A stretch of 64,000 bases of DNA from an uncultured Lachnospiraceae bacterium. Its GTDB lineage: Bacteria; Bacillota; Clostridia; Lachnospirales; Lachnospiraceae. The stretch covers positions 1 to 64,000 of the forward strand of contig CAJUHJ010000017.1 in assembly GCA_910586355.1 (NCBI GenBank), in the 5' to 3' direction. Below the pieces are notes generated by a model, which made no database searches, was not told where the DNA came from, and was given only the letters and a program-made list of their open reading frames with translations. This document shows positions 33,395 to 42,786 of the stretch, piece after piece (the stretch's first letter is position 1; each line of letters begins with the position of its first letter). The translations under genes and the position numbers were made by a program.

Positions 33395-34673
33395 CCAAGA
33401 AATTTACCAAAATTTATTAAAAGCAGAATTTGGAATTGAAAAAGAATCGCTGCGCGTTAGAGCAGATGGGTATCTTGCAGACACCAAACACCCAAACATC
33501 CGCAATCGTGGGATTAGCAGGGATTTTGGCGAAAGCCAGGTGGAATTTATCAGCGGCGTTTCTGCCAATCTCCAAGATGCCTGCGTGGAAATCTGCTGTC
33601 TTCAGGATATTGTAGAGCAGGCGATTGCTTTGCGCCCCACTGGAAAAGAATATATTTGGACATATTCCAATCCGCCGCTTTACCATGGAGAGGATAGTAT
33701 AAGAATTGCAGAATTTGCAGGAGTTAAAAAGCAAAAAACGACGTATCGGGAGTATTTGGCGCAAAAATATGGAAAAGTAAAAATGCTGTTTTCCGGTGTA
33801 CATTTAAACTATTCCATGCCGCAGGAATTTTTTGGATTTTTGCAAAAAAAAGAGCCTCGTTTTTCTTACAAGCAGTTAAAAAGTGAATGGTATGTAAGAC
33901 TTGGCGATAGATTGATGTCAGACAGCTGGCTGCTTGTCGCCTTAACGTCTGCAAGCCCTGTGGCAGATTCCCAATTTTTAGACGGTCTGCGCGTGCCCCC
34001 GGAAGAAAGGACTTCCTATGCTTCATTCCGCAACAGTATTTACGGATATTGGAATCCATTTATCCCTGAGCTTTGCTATACAGATTTTACTTCTTATCTG
34101 GACAGCATGAATCAGTATGTGAAAAGAAAAGAGATTGATTCAATTCAGGAACTTTATTATCCGATTCGTTTAAAACCAGCGGGAGAAAATACGTTAAAAC
34201 GGCTTGCCCACAACGGCATCAACCATATAGAACTGCGCATGTTAGACTTAAATCCTATGTGCTGCGCAGGAGTGGCAAAGCGCGATTTGGTTTTTATCCA
34301 TTTGCTGACAGCTTACCGGACGGCAAAACTGCTTTGGGGAGACGGGCAGAAAGAATTTCTGCAATCAGACAAAGAGCGGGTCATGTATCATAAAATAGCG
34401 GCGCGTTATTCGTTTTGGGAGGAAAATCCGAAGTTTAAAAAATATGCTTTGGGACTTCTAAAAGAGATGAAGGAGTTTTACGCTAATTACGAAGAAGATA
34501 CAAAGTGTTTTATTCCAAATGATTATAATATCTTTGAAGTGCTTTCTTTTGAAGAAGAAAAAATTTTAAATCCAGACAAGCGCTATGCAAATCAATTGAG
34601 AAAACAGTATGAGAGCGGCTATATCAAAGCCAGAATGTGGGAAATTACAGGAGAAGAGGGGGAATTTCATTGA
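33375..34673 (+). CDS. gshA: Glutamate-cysteine ligase family protein (short GshA type)
   Basis: 432 residues. The proteobacterial-type GshA signature GIEKESLRVRADGYLAD is at the start, then DFGESQVEFISG, FSGVHLNYSMP and the late LKPAGENTLKRLAHNGINHIELRMLDLNPM. The reaction would be ATP-dependent gamma-Glu-Cys formation. It is about 90 residues shorter than E. coli GshA, and no gshB or GshF-like ATP-grasp half is in the window, so the product may be gamma-glutamylcysteine rather than glutathione, or the substrate may differ. It overlaps folC by 20 bases and the next gene by 4. Confidence 0.8.
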   Translation: MKLQEADQEIYQNLLKAEFGIEKESLRVRADGYLADTKHPNIRNRGISRDFGESQVEFISGVSANLQDACVEICCLQDIVEQAIALRPTGKEYIWTYSNPPLYHGEDSIRIAEFAGVKKQKTTYREYLAQKYGKVKMLFSGVHLNYSMPQEFFGFLQKKEPRFSYKQLKSEWYVRLGDRLMSDSWLLVALTSASPVADSQFLDGLRVPPEERTSYASFRNSIYGYWNPFIPELCYTDFTSYLDSMNQYVKRKEIDSIQELYYPIRLKPAGENTLKRLAHNGINHIELRMLDLNPMCCAGVAKRDLVFIHLLTAYRTAKLLWGDGQKEFLQSDKERVMYHKIAARYSFWEENPKFKKYALGLLKEMKEFYANYEEDTKCFIPNDYNIFEVLSFEEEKILNPDKRYANQLRKQYESGYIKARMWEITGEEGEFH

Positions 34674-35431
34674 AACACTCGAAAGCAATGCAATTTTTTA
34701 ATATTATTTATCCTGTTTTTTTATATTTTACCGTCACAGTTGCCGTCTTATACTTGATAGACGGTTTCTGGCCCCAAACAAGGGCTTATAAACTATTTCA
34801 GCAGCTTTTGACGTCGCTTGCCGTACTCCCTATGCTGTATGTAATGTACCGGGACAAAAATACCAAAAAAACGGTTCGAAAGAAGCAGCCGCTTTATTTG
34901 GCAGCTGTGATGTTTGTGACGGGAGCTTGTTTTGCCGTTGCATGGAATACGTTTCTTGGCATGATAAAAATTGAAGAATATTCCGCCTCCTATGGACAGG
35001 TAGCCCAGACCTTTTATAATGGAAAGTTGTTTTTGGAAATTTTTGCGCTCTGTATTGTAATTCCCATAGTGGAAGAGCTGTTGTACCGTGGAATTGTTTT
35101 TAAAAGAAGCGCAGATTTTCTGGGGAATCGTCCGGCAATTTTATTGTCCGCAGTAATTTTTGGGCTGGTACATATGAATTTGGTGCAGTTTATTTATGCG
35201 TCGGTATTTGGAATTCTGCTGGCATATATTACAGATTTGACAGGAACGCTTACCGGAGCCGTTGCCGCGCATATGGCGGCAAATTTGACGTCTGTGCTTT
35301 CGGCAGAGAAGGAGATGTTTTCTTTTTTGGACAATGGGACGGTTGTAAAGATTCAAACGATGGTAATCTTGTTTGGCATTTCGGCAGTGGGAATTTGGAC
35401 GGTGTATAAAATAAATTCTGACAAGATTTAA
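34670..35431 (+). CDS. CPBP-family intramembrane metalloprotease
   Basis: 253 residues from TTG 34670, whose TTGA overlaps the TGA of the previous gene, with GAGGGGG 8 bases upstream. Six to eight transmembrane spans. CPBP/Abi motifs: EELLYRG (EExxxR type, around residue 135), FGLVHMNLVQFIYA (FxxxH) and a third hydrophobic motif with HMAANL. The family includes Rce1-like CAAX proteases and bacteriocin self-immunity proteins; the client here is unknown. Last gene of the parE operon. Confidence 0.85.
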   Translation: MKHSKAMQFFNIIYPVFLYFTVTVAVLYLIDGFWPQTRAYKLFQQLLTSLAVLPMLYVMYRDKNTKKTVRKKQPLYLAAVMFVTGACFAVAWNTFLGMIKIEEYSASYGQVAQTFYNGKLFLEIFALCIVIPIVEELLYRGIVFKRSADFLGNRPAILLSAVIFGLVHMNLVQFIYASVFGILLAYITDLTGTLTGAVAAHMAANLTSVLSAEKEMFSFLDNGTVVKIQTMVILFGISAVGIWTVYKINSDKI

Positions 35432-35602
35432 TCTGCTGTATAGGAAAGGCATTCTTTTTTTGCATAAATTTTTGATAATACTGAAAAATATAATGTTAGA
35501 AGAAATAGGATTGGAAATTTTTTTATAAAAATAAAAAAAGTAGACAAGATATTAAGAATTTGTTAAGATATTTTTATAAATTAGCAAAGGAGAAACGTTA
35601 CT

Positions 35603-37549
35603 ATGAACTCGAACAAAGATTTTAAACCTTTTGTCCCGGCAAACAAGACGATGCCGGAATTTACTTCAACTTCTGTGATATTAGGCGTTATCCTGGCAGT
35701 TGTGTTCGGCGGGGCAAATGCATATCTGGGCTTGCGCGTAGGTATGACAGTATCGGCGTCGATTCCGGCAGCGGTACTTTCTATGGGAATCATCCGTAAA
35801 ATTTTACGGAAAGATTCTATTCTTGAGAATAATATGGTGCAGACGATTGGTTCTGCCGGAGAATCTGTTGCTGCAGGGGCAATTTTTACATTGCCTGCAT
35901 TATTTCTATGGGCAAAAGACTGGGGGACAAGCAAACCTTCTTTAGTTGAGATTGCCGTCATTGCATTTATAGGCGGAGCGCTCGGCATCCTGTTTATGGT
36001 TCCCCTGCGGAAAGCATTGATTGTACAAGAACACGGCGTACTTCCCTATCCGGAAGGGCAGGCCTGCGCAGAAGTTTTGATGGCTGGCGAAGAAGGCGGG
36101 GACAAGGCGTCAATCGTATTTGCAGGCCTTGGTATTTCGGCATTATATAAATTTATTACAGACGGCCTTCATTTGTTTCCTAGTGAAGTGCATTATGAGA
36201 TTCCGGCATATAAAGGTTCTGGCGTCGGAATGGACGTCCTTCCCGCGCTACTTGGCGTCGGCTATATCTGCGGGCCGAAAATTTCTTCCTATTTATTCTG
36301 CGGCGGTGTGCTGGGCTGGTTTGTGCTAATGCCTTTAATCGTATTATTTGGAGCAAATATTGTATTGTTCCCGGCAGATGTAAGTATTGCAGAATTATAT
36401 GCCAAGGGCGGATCAAACGCCATCTGGTCAAATTATATTCGTTATATCGGAGCTGGAGCGGTGGCCTGCGGCGGTGTTTTAAGTTTAATTAAATCACTTC
36501 CGTTGATTATCAAAACATTTGAAGAGGCAATGGAAGGGTTTGGAAAAGGCAGCGTTACTGATGAACGCACGAACCAGGATTTAAACTTAAAAGTGATTTT
36601 AATCGGCATTGTCATACTGGCTGTTGCTATGTGGCTGATTCCGGTTATTCCAATTAACTTGTTCGGCGCCTTTTTAGTAATTTTATTCGGTTTCTTTTTT
36701 GCGACCGTTTCTTCCCGGATGGTCGGGCTTGTCGGAAGCAGTAATAATCCCGTTTCCGGTATGACAATTGCGACCCTTCTGGTTGCTTCTATTGCATTGA
36801 AAGTAACTGGAATGACGGGACAGGAAGGCATGACCGCAGCCATTGCAATCGGCGGTGTCATCTGTATTATTGCAGCGATTGCCGGAGATACGTCGCAGGA
36901 TTTAAAAACCGGTTATATTTTAGGCGCTACACCAAAAAGACAGCAGATTGGTGAAATTATTGGCGTGCTTGCATCGTCATTAGCGATTGGCGGCGTACTG
37001 TATCTGTTAGATCTTGCCTGGGGATATGGAGAAGCGCAGCTTCCGGCGCCGCAGGCAACTTTAATGAAAATGATTGTAGAAGGCGTTATGGGCGGCAATC
37101 TTCCCTGGACATTAGTTGGAATCGGGGCGTTTATTGCAATTATCATTGAAATTTTAGGAATTCCGGTACTTCCCGTAGCAATCGGCCTATATCTTCCAAT
37201 TCACCTTAGTACGCCTATGATGGTCGGAGGACTTGTGAAATTAGTAATTGAAAAGAAAAAGAACTTAAATGAAAAACAGAAGAAGGAGATTGATGAAAAC
37301 GGAATTTTGTATTCATCGGGAATGATTGCCGGAGAAGGCTTAGTTGGTATTTTCCTGGCTTTTCTTGCAGTAATTCCAGTTGGAAAAGATAATAATGTAG
37401 GAGGTATCTTGGGCGGATTCCTTCCAGACATGATTCCGGCGCTTTCCGACCCGAATATCGGCAATATTATCGGATTAGCGGCGTTTGCACTGCTGACGCT
37501 GTCTCTATGGAGCTATTGTTTCCGAAAATCAAAAAAGGCAAAAAAATGA
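35603..37549 (+). CDS. OPT-family oligopeptide transporter
   Basis: 648 residues with about 16 hydrophobic segments. Family motifs are NAYLGLRVGMTVSASIPAAV, the periplasmic/cytosolic loop YPEGQACAEVL, and GSSNNPVSGMTIATLLV. OPT proteins import oligopeptides or metal-chelate complexes by proton symport; the bacterial peptide-type subgroup matches this length. Start after GCAAAGGAG. Its stop overlaps the start of the PqqD-like gene (ATGA), which suggests the two work together. Confidence 0.92.
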   Translation: MNSNKDFKPFVPANKTMPEFTSTSVILGVILAVVFGGANAYLGLRVGMTVSASIPAAVLSMGIIRKILRKDSILENNMVQTIGSAGESVAAGAIFTLPALFLWAKDWGTSKPSLVEIAVIAFIGGALGILFMVPLRKALIVQEHGVLPYPEGQACAEVLMAGEEGGDKASIVFAGLGISALYKFITDGLHLFPSEVHYEIPAYKGSGVGMDVLPALLGVGYICGPKISSYLFCGGVLGWFVLMPLIVLFGANIVLFPADVSIAELYAKGGSNAIWSNYIRYIGAGAVACGGVLSLIKSLPLIIKTFEEAMEGFGKGSVTDERTNQDLNLKVILIGIVILAVAMWLIPVIPINLFGAFLVILFGFFFATVSSRMVGLVGSSNNPVSGMTIATLLVASIALKVTGMTGQEGMTAAIAIGGVICIIAAIAGDTSQDLKTGYILGATPKRQQIGEIIGVLASSLAIGGVLYLLDLAWGYGEAQLPAPQATLMKMIVEGVMGGNLPWTLVGIGAFIAIIIEILGIPVLPVAIGLYLPIHLSTPMMVGGLVKLVIEKKKNLNEKQKKEIDENGILYSSGMIAGEGLVGIFLAFLAVIPVGKDNNVGGILGGFLPDMIPALSDPNIGNIIGLAAFALLTLSLWSYCFRKSKKAKK

Positions 37550-37881
37550 TGAAAAAGAATTTTCTTGATTTCGTTCCTGTCTGCAATCCCAAATATACTT
37601 GGGATGCAGACAAAACAGGAATCGTAACAGTACATGTAATCAACCAGGGATTCTACAACTGGATTGCACAAAAGTTCTTTAAGAAACCACGTATCAGCCA
37701 TATTGCGCTGGATGAATACGGCAGTTTTGTCTGGCGTCAGATGGACGGAGTGCGGAATATCTATGACATCTCCAGGCTTACATCCGAAAAATTCGGCAAA
37801 AAAGCAGATCCGGCCATAGACAGAATTGTGAAATTTATGCGGATACTATATCAGAATAAATTCATTGGGTGGAGGAAATAG
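37546..37881 (+). CDS. PqqD-like (RiPP recognition element fold) protein
   Basis: 111 residues from ATG 37546 (a second ATG follows at once). The PqqD-type winged-helix core is SHIALDEYGSFVWRQMDGVRNIYDISRLTSEKFGKKADPAIDRIVKFMRIL. PqqD domains bind RiPP leader peptides in other contexts, but no precursor peptide or modifying enzyme is nearby, and this gene is translationally coupled to the OPT transporter. A peptide-sensing or regulatory subunit for OPT is an inference. Confidence 0.75.
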   Translation: MMKKNFLDFVPVCNPKYTWDADKTGIVTVHVINQGFYNWIAQKFFKKPRISHIALDEYGSFVWRQMDGVRNIYDISRLTSEKFGKKADPAIDRIVKFMRILYQNKFIGWRK

Positions 37882-37948
37882 AAGTTTATTTCTGTCACAT
37901 TTCCACTATTGACAATATATAAAAATTATTTTTCACTTTTTCCCATAC

Positions 37949-37977
37949 TTGACAAATAGCGTTTTATCGTGTATTCT
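37949..37977 (+). promoter_or_regulatory. Promoter of liv operon
   Basis: TTGACA (37949-37954), 17-base spacer, TATTCT (37972-37977), about 50 bases before livK. Confidence 0.6.
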
Positions 37978-38033
37978 TTTCTGCATAGTTTTATTTTTAT
38001 TCATAAATATAAAATGATTGAGGAGGAATGTTT

Positions 38034-39227
38034 ATGAAGTTCAAAAAAGTAGTATCCGCTGTATTATTGGCAGCTATGACAATGACTTGTATGGCTGGCT
38101 GTGGTTCCAATTCGGATAGTCAGTCAGGTTCCGGCAGCTCTAACAGTAGTTCCGGCAGTGGAGACACGATTAAAATTGGTGGAATCGGGCCGGTGACAGG
38201 CAGCGCGGCCGTGTATGGCATGGCGGTCAAAAATGGCGCGGAACTTGCAGTAAAAGAAATTAATGCGGCAGGCGGAATCAATGGCGCGCAGATTGAGTTT
38301 GATTTTCAGGATGATGAAAATGACGCGGAGAAAGCCGTCAATGCTTATAATACGTTAAAAGACTGGGGCACGCAGGCTGTTCTTGGTACAGTGACTTCCG
38401 CTCCCTGCGTGGCAGTTGGCGAAGTGGCGCAGGCAGACAATACGTTTTTGCTGACGCCTTCAGGGACGGCTGTTGACTGTGTGAAATATGACAATGCTTT
38501 CCGAGTGTGTTTTTCAGATCCGATGCAGGGATTAGAATCTGCAAAATATATAGGGGAACATAATCTTGCAACAAAAGTTGCTGCAATTTATGACAGTTCC
38601 GATGTATACTCTTCCGGAATTTACGAAGCATTTGTGAAAGAAGCGGCAAACCAAAATTTTGAAATCGTAGCGGCAGAAGCATTTACAAAAGAAAGCAACT
38701 CTGATTTTTCCGTACAGCTTCAAAAAGCAAAAGACGCCGGTGCAGAGCTTGTATTTTTACCATTCTATTATACGGAAGCTTCCCTTGTGTTAAAACAGGC
38801 GGCAGGCATGAATTACAGTCCGATGTTCTTTGGCTGTGACGGAATGGATGGAATTTTAGCTGTAAAAGGTTTTGATGCAGAACTCGCAAATGATTTAGTT
38901 TTCTTAAGTCCGTTTACACCTACGTCAGAGGATGAAGCAATCCAGAAATTTGTAACTGATTTTCAGGAAGCATATGGCGAAACTCCAAACCAGTTTGCAG
39001 CAGACGCATATGATGGGATTTATGCAATCAAAGCTGCTATGGAACAGGCAAAAGTAACGCCGGACATGTCCGTAACTGATATATGCGACGCATTAAAAAC
39101 TGCAATGACAGAAATTACAATTGACGGCGTAACTGCAAAGAGCCTTACATGGGAAGCAAGCGGAGAGCCGAGCAAAGAACCAATGGTAGTTAAAATTGCA
39201 GACGGCGATTATGCAGTTGTAGAGTAA
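38034..39227 (+). CDS. livK: Branched-chain amino acid ABC transporter substrate-binding lipoprotein
   Basis: 397 residues from ATG 38034 (AGGAGG 7 bases upstream; ATG 38028 is too close to it). Lipoprotein signal with lipobox MAGC, then a Ser/Gly linker. Periplasmic-binding type I fold: IKIGGIGPVTGSAAVYGMAVKNGAELAVKEINAAGGINGAQIEF. Such proteins capture Leu/Ile/Val outside the membrane for LivHMGF, all encoded next. First gene of the operon. Confidence 0.93.
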   Translation: MKFKKVVSAVLLAAMTMTCMAGCGSNSDSQSGSGSSNSSSGSGDTIKIGGIGPVTGSAAVYGMAVKNGAELAVKEINAAGGINGAQIEFDFQDDENDAEKAVNAYNTLKDWGTQAVLGTVTSAPCVAVGEVAQADNTFLLTPSGTAVDCVKYDNAFRVCFSDPMQGLESAKYIGEHNLATKVAAIYDSSDVYSSGIYEAFVKEAANQNFEIVAAEAFTKESNSDFSVQLQKAKDAGAELVFLPFYYTEASLVLKQAAGMNYSPMFFGCDGMDGILAVKGFDAELANDLVFLSPFTPTSEDEAIQKFVTDFQEAYGETPNQFAADAYDGIYAIKAAMEQAKVTPDMSVTDICDALKTAMTEITIDGVTAKSLTWEASGEPSKEPMVVKIADGDYAVVE

Positions 39228-39240
39228 AGGCAGACAGGAG

Positions 39241-39270
39241 GGGTTATCTTGGAAAGATAGCCCTTTCTTT
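39241..39270 (+). terminator. Attenuator-type hairpin between livK and livH
   Basis: GGGTTATCTT (39241-39250), loop GGA, AAGATAGCCC (39254-39263), then TTTCTTT. This probably lets livK be expressed above the permease genes. Confidence 0.7.
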
Positions 39271-39335
39271 ATATGCAGGCTGTCTTTTCTGGCTGATTCA
39301 CAGAAATAAACAGAAAAATCGGACGGGGGATTACT

Positions 39336-40220
39336 ATGAGCTTTATATCATATTTAATTAATGGCATAAGCCTTGGAAGCGTTTATGCAATTATTGCGCT
39401 TGGCTATACAATGGTTTATGGAATTGCCAAAATGTTAAACTTTGCACATGGGGACGTAATAATGATTGGCGCCTATGTTGTTATGGCATCTGTGACAGGG
39501 GCGGGACTTCCGCCGTTTGCAGCAGTTCTGATTTCAATTGTGTTTTGTACGGTACTTGGAATTGTTATAGAAAGTGTGGCATACCGGCCTCTTTTAAATG
39601 CGGCGTCTTCTTTGGCTGTTTTGATTACGGCAATCGGCGTTAGTTATCTTTTGCAGAACATCGCGCTTTTAATTTTCGGGGCAAACACCATTTCATTTGC
39701 GTCAGTCGTTCCAATTCCGGCGATTGAACTTGCAGGCGGAAGTCTGACGATTACAGGGGAAGCGATTGTCACCATTGTGTTATGTATTATTATTATGACG
39801 ACGCTTACTTTATTTATAAAAAAATCAAAAGCCGGGCAGGCTATGCTTGCAGTTTCCGAAGACAAAGGCGCTGCACAGCTTATGGGAATTCATGTAAACG
39901 GTACGATTGCGCTTACGTTTGCAATTGGTTCCGCGCTGGCAGCAATTGCCGGAGTGCTGCTTTGTTCTGCTTATCCGACGCTGACTCCTTATACAGGGGC
40001 GATGCCGGGCATTAAAGCATTTGTAGCTGCTGTATTCGGAGGAATCGGTTCCATTCCGGGGGCTTTGATTGGCGGAATTCTTTTGGGAGTGATTGAAATA
40101 TTTGGAAAAGCCTATATTTCTTCCCAGATGGCAGATGCAATTGTGTTTGGAGTGCTGATTGTGATACTGATTGTGAAACCTACCGGTATTCTCGGTAAAA
40201 ATATTCAAGAGAAAGTGTAG
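39336..40220 (+). CDS. livH: Branched-chain amino acid ABC transporter permease LivH
   Basis: 294 residues, about 8 transmembrane spans. Family start GISLGSVYAIIALGYTMVYGIAKMLNFAHGDVIMIGAYV and the EAA-like loop near MGIHVNGTIALTFAIGSALAAIAGVL. Forms the membrane channel with LivM. GACGGGGGA precedes the ATG. Confidence 0.94.
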   Translation: MSFISYLINGISLGSVYAIIALGYTMVYGIAKMLNFAHGDVIMIGAYVVMASVTGAGLPPFAAVLISIVFCTVLGIVIESVAYRPLLNAASSLAVLITAIGVSYLLQNIALLIFGANTISFASVVPIPAIELAGGSLTITGEAIVTIVLCIIIMTTLTLFIKKSKAGQAMLAVSEDKGAAQLMGIHVNGTIALTFAIGSALAAIAGVLLCSAYPTLTPYTGAMPGIKAFVAAVFGGIGSIPGALIGGILLGVIEIFGKAYISSQMADAIVFGVLIVILIVKPTGILGKNIQEKV

Positions 40221-40229
40221 GTGGAAAGT

Positions 40230-41288
40230 ATGAAAAACAGATCGAAAACGACAAAAAATAATATAATTACATATATCATGGTAATACTTTTGTTTGCTGT
40301 TATGCAGACGTTAGTTTCAACTGGTAATGTTTCCAGCCTTTTAAAAGGGCTGTTGGTACCGCTCTGCGCGTATATTATACTTGCAGTTTCCTTAAATTTA
40401 ACCGTAGGAATTCTGGGAGAACTGAGCCTTGGACATGCAGGGTTTATGTGTGTCGGAGCGTTTACAAGCGCGTTTTTTTCCAAATGTACGGCAGATTTGA
40501 TTCCAATATCCGGCGTAAGGTATCTTCTGGCTCTTCTCATTGGAGCGGCTGCGGCTGGATTGTGCGGGATTTTAATCGGTATTCCGGTACTGCGCCTAAA
40601 GGGAGATTATCTGGCGATTGTTACGCTTGCGTTTGGTGAAATTATTAAAAATATCGTCAATATTTTATTTATTGGAAGAGATGAAAACGGATTTCATTTT
40701 TCTACAAAGGATTCGTTATCCTTAGGACTTTCGCCTGAGGGTGAAGTGCTGATAAACGGACCGCAGGGAATTACCGGGACGCCGCAGGATTCTTCATTTT
40801 TCATTGGTGTAGTACTGATTTTGGTGACATTATTTATCGTGTTAAACCTGATTCATTCGAGAAGCGGGCGCGCAATTATGGCAATCCGCGATAACCGGAT
40901 TGCGGCAGAATCGATTGGAATTAATATTACAAAATATAAATTGATGGCTTTTTCTATTTCCGCGGCTTTAGCAGGCGTCGGCGGCGTTATCTATGCGCAT
41001 AACCTGGCGACTTTGACGGCGCAGCCTAAAAATTTCGGCTACAATATGTCGATTATGATACTTGTTTTTGTCGTACTGGGGGGAATCGGAAATATCAGGG
41101 GTTCGATTATTGCGGCAATTGTTTTGACGCTTCTGCCGGAGCTTTTGCGTGGGCTAAGCGATTACCGTATGCTGATTTATGCAGTCGTTTTGATTGTTAT
41201 GATGTTGTTTAACTGGAGTCCGAAAGCAATTGAGTGGAGAGAAAAATGCTCTGCAAAATGGAAACGGAACAAACAAAAGGAGGCTTAA
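40230..41288 (+). CDS. livM: Branched-chain amino acid ABC transporter permease LivM
   Basis: 352 residues from ATG 40230 (GGTGGA upstream; a GTG at 40221 overlaps that site). About 8-9 transmembrane spans; the permease loop is GRAIMAIRDNRIAAESIGINITKYKLMAFSISAALAGVGGVIYAH. Begins 9 bases after livH. Confidence 0.93.
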   Translation: MKNRSKTTKNNIITYIMVILLFAVMQTLVSTGNVSSLLKGLLVPLCAYIILAVSLNLTVGILGELSLGHAGFMCVGAFTSAFFSKCTADLIPISGVRYLLALLIGAAAAGLCGILIGIPVLRLKGDYLAIVTLAFGEIIKNIVNILFIGRDENGFHFSTKDSLSLGLSPEGEVLINGPQGITGTPQDSSFFIGVVLILVTLFIVLNLIHSRSGRAIMAIRDNRIAAESIGINITKYKLMAFSISAALAGVGGVIYAHNLATLTAQPKNFGYNMSIMILVFVVLGGIGNIRGSIIAAIVLTLLPELLRGLSDYRMLIYAVVLIVMMLFNWSPKAIEWREKCSAKWKRNKQKEA

Positions 41289-41292
41289 AGAT

Positions 41293-42051
41293 ATGGCGTT
41301 ATTAGAAGTAAAAAATCTAGGAATCTCCTTTGGAGGGCTGCGGGCAGTAAATGAATTTCATTTGAACATTGAAAAAGGCTGTCTGTATGGACTGATTGGG
41401 CCGAACGGCGCTGGAAAAACGACGGTATTTAATCTTTTAACAGGGGTTTACAAGCCGGACGAAGGCGTCATTCTTTTAAATGGTGAAAATATGGTCGGTA
41501 AAAAAACGATTGATATTAACAAAGCCGGGATTGCAAGGACATTCCAAAATATCCGTCTGTTCAAAGAATTGTCGGTCAAAGATAATGTAAAAGCCGGACT
41601 CCACAATCATTATACCTATTCTACGCTAGAAGGAATTTTCCGCCTTCCAAAGTATTTTAAGACAGAAAAAGAAATGGATAAACGTGCGATGGAACTTTTG
41701 TCTGTATTTGATTTGGACAAAGAAGCCGATACGCTTGCATCAAATCTTCCTTATGGAAAACAAAGAAAGTTAGAAATTACAAGAGCGCTTGCGACAGAAC
41801 CGAAGCTTCTGCTTTTGGATGAACCGGCTGCCGGAATGAATCCAAATGAAACAAAAGAACTGATGGAAACGATTCGTTTTGTCAGGGATAAATTTGATAT
41901 GACGATTCTTTTAATTGAACATGATATGAAACTTGTGTCTGGTATTTGCGAGGAATTGACGGTATTAAATTTTGGGCAGGTGCTTTCCGAGGGAAAAGCG
42001 TCTGACGTTTTGAACAATCCAGAGGTTATCAAGGCATATTTGGGAGAATAG
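41293..42051 (+). CDS. livG: Branched-chain amino acid ABC transporter ATPase LivG
   Basis: 252 residues from ATG 41293 (AAAGGAGG upstream). Walker A GPNGAGKTT, Q-loop, signature region NLPYGKQRKLEI, Walker B LLLLDEPAAGMN, H-loop LLIEHD. The atypical signature (YGKQR) is usual for LivG. Begins 4 bases after livM. Confidence 0.94.
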   Translation: MALLEVKNLGISFGGLRAVNEFHLNIEKGCLYGLIGPNGAGKTTVFNLLTGVYKPDEGVILLNGENMVGKKTIDINKAGIARTFQNIRLFKELSVKDNVKAGLHNHYTYSTLEGIFRLPKYFKTEKEMDKRAMELLSVFDLDKEADTLASNLPYGKQRKLEITRALATEPKLLLLDEPAAGMNPNETKELMETIRFVRDKFDMTILLIEHDMKLVSGICEELTVLNFGQVLSEGKASDVLNNPEVIKAYLGE

Positions 42052-42063
42052 GAGGACGGCGAA

Positions 42064-42774
42064 ATGGCAATGCTTGAAATTAAGAATATAGAAGTTTATT
42101 ACGGTATGATTCAGGCGATTAAAGGAATCTCCTTTGAGGTAAATCAAGGGGAAGTCATTGCCCTGATTGGCGCGAATGGTGCAGGCAAGACGACGATTCT
42201 GCATACGATTACAGGTCTTTTGTCTCCTAAAAGCGGGTCTGTCTTTTTTGAAGGTAAAGACATTACAAAAGTCCCGGCACACAAAATTGTCTCGCTTGGA
42301 ATGGCGCATGTTCCCGAAGGCCGAAGGGTGTTTGCGGAGCTGACTGTTTATGAAAACCTGAAAATGGGCGCTTATACCAGAAAAGATAAAAATGAGATTG
42401 AACAGACGTTACAGATGGTATACGAACGTTTTCCGCGCTTAAAAGAGAGGAAAAACCAGCTTGCCGGAACGTTGAGCGGCGGAGAACAGCAGATGCTTGC
42501 CATGGGAAGGGCGTTAATGTCACATCCGAAAATTATTGTAATGGACGAACCTTCTATGGGACTTTCACCAATCTTAGTGAATCAAATTTTTGAAATTATC
42601 GAAGAAGTCAGCAAGAGCGGCACGACTGTACTTTTGGTTGAGCAAAATGCAAAAAAAGCGCTTGCCATTGCAGACAGGGCGTATGTACTGGAAACTGGAA
42701 AAATTGTCTTAGAGGGCGACGCGAAAAAACTGATGAACGACGATTCGATTAAGAAGGCATATCTTGGAGAGTAG
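42064..42774 (+). CDS. livF: Branched-chain amino acid ABC transporter ATPase LivF
   Basis: 236 residues. Walker A GANGAGKTT, signature LSGGEQQMLAMGRALM, Walker B IIVMDEPSMGLSP. Forms the heterodimeric motor with LivG. GGAGGACGG precedes the ATG, 12 bases after livG. Confidence 0.94.
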   Translation: MAMLEIKNIEVYYGMIQAIKGISFEVNQGEVIALIGANGAGKTTILHTITGLLSPKSGSVFFEGKDITKVPAHKIVSLGMAHVPEGRRVFAELTVYENLKMGAYTRKDKNEIEQTLQMVYERFPRLKERKNQLAGTLSGGEQQMLAMGRALMSHPKIIVMDEPSMGLSPILVNQIFEIIEEVSKSGTTVLLVEQNAKKALAIADRAYVLETGKIVLEGDAKKLMNDDSIKKAYLGE

Positions 42775-42786
42775 GGGGAAATTGGA

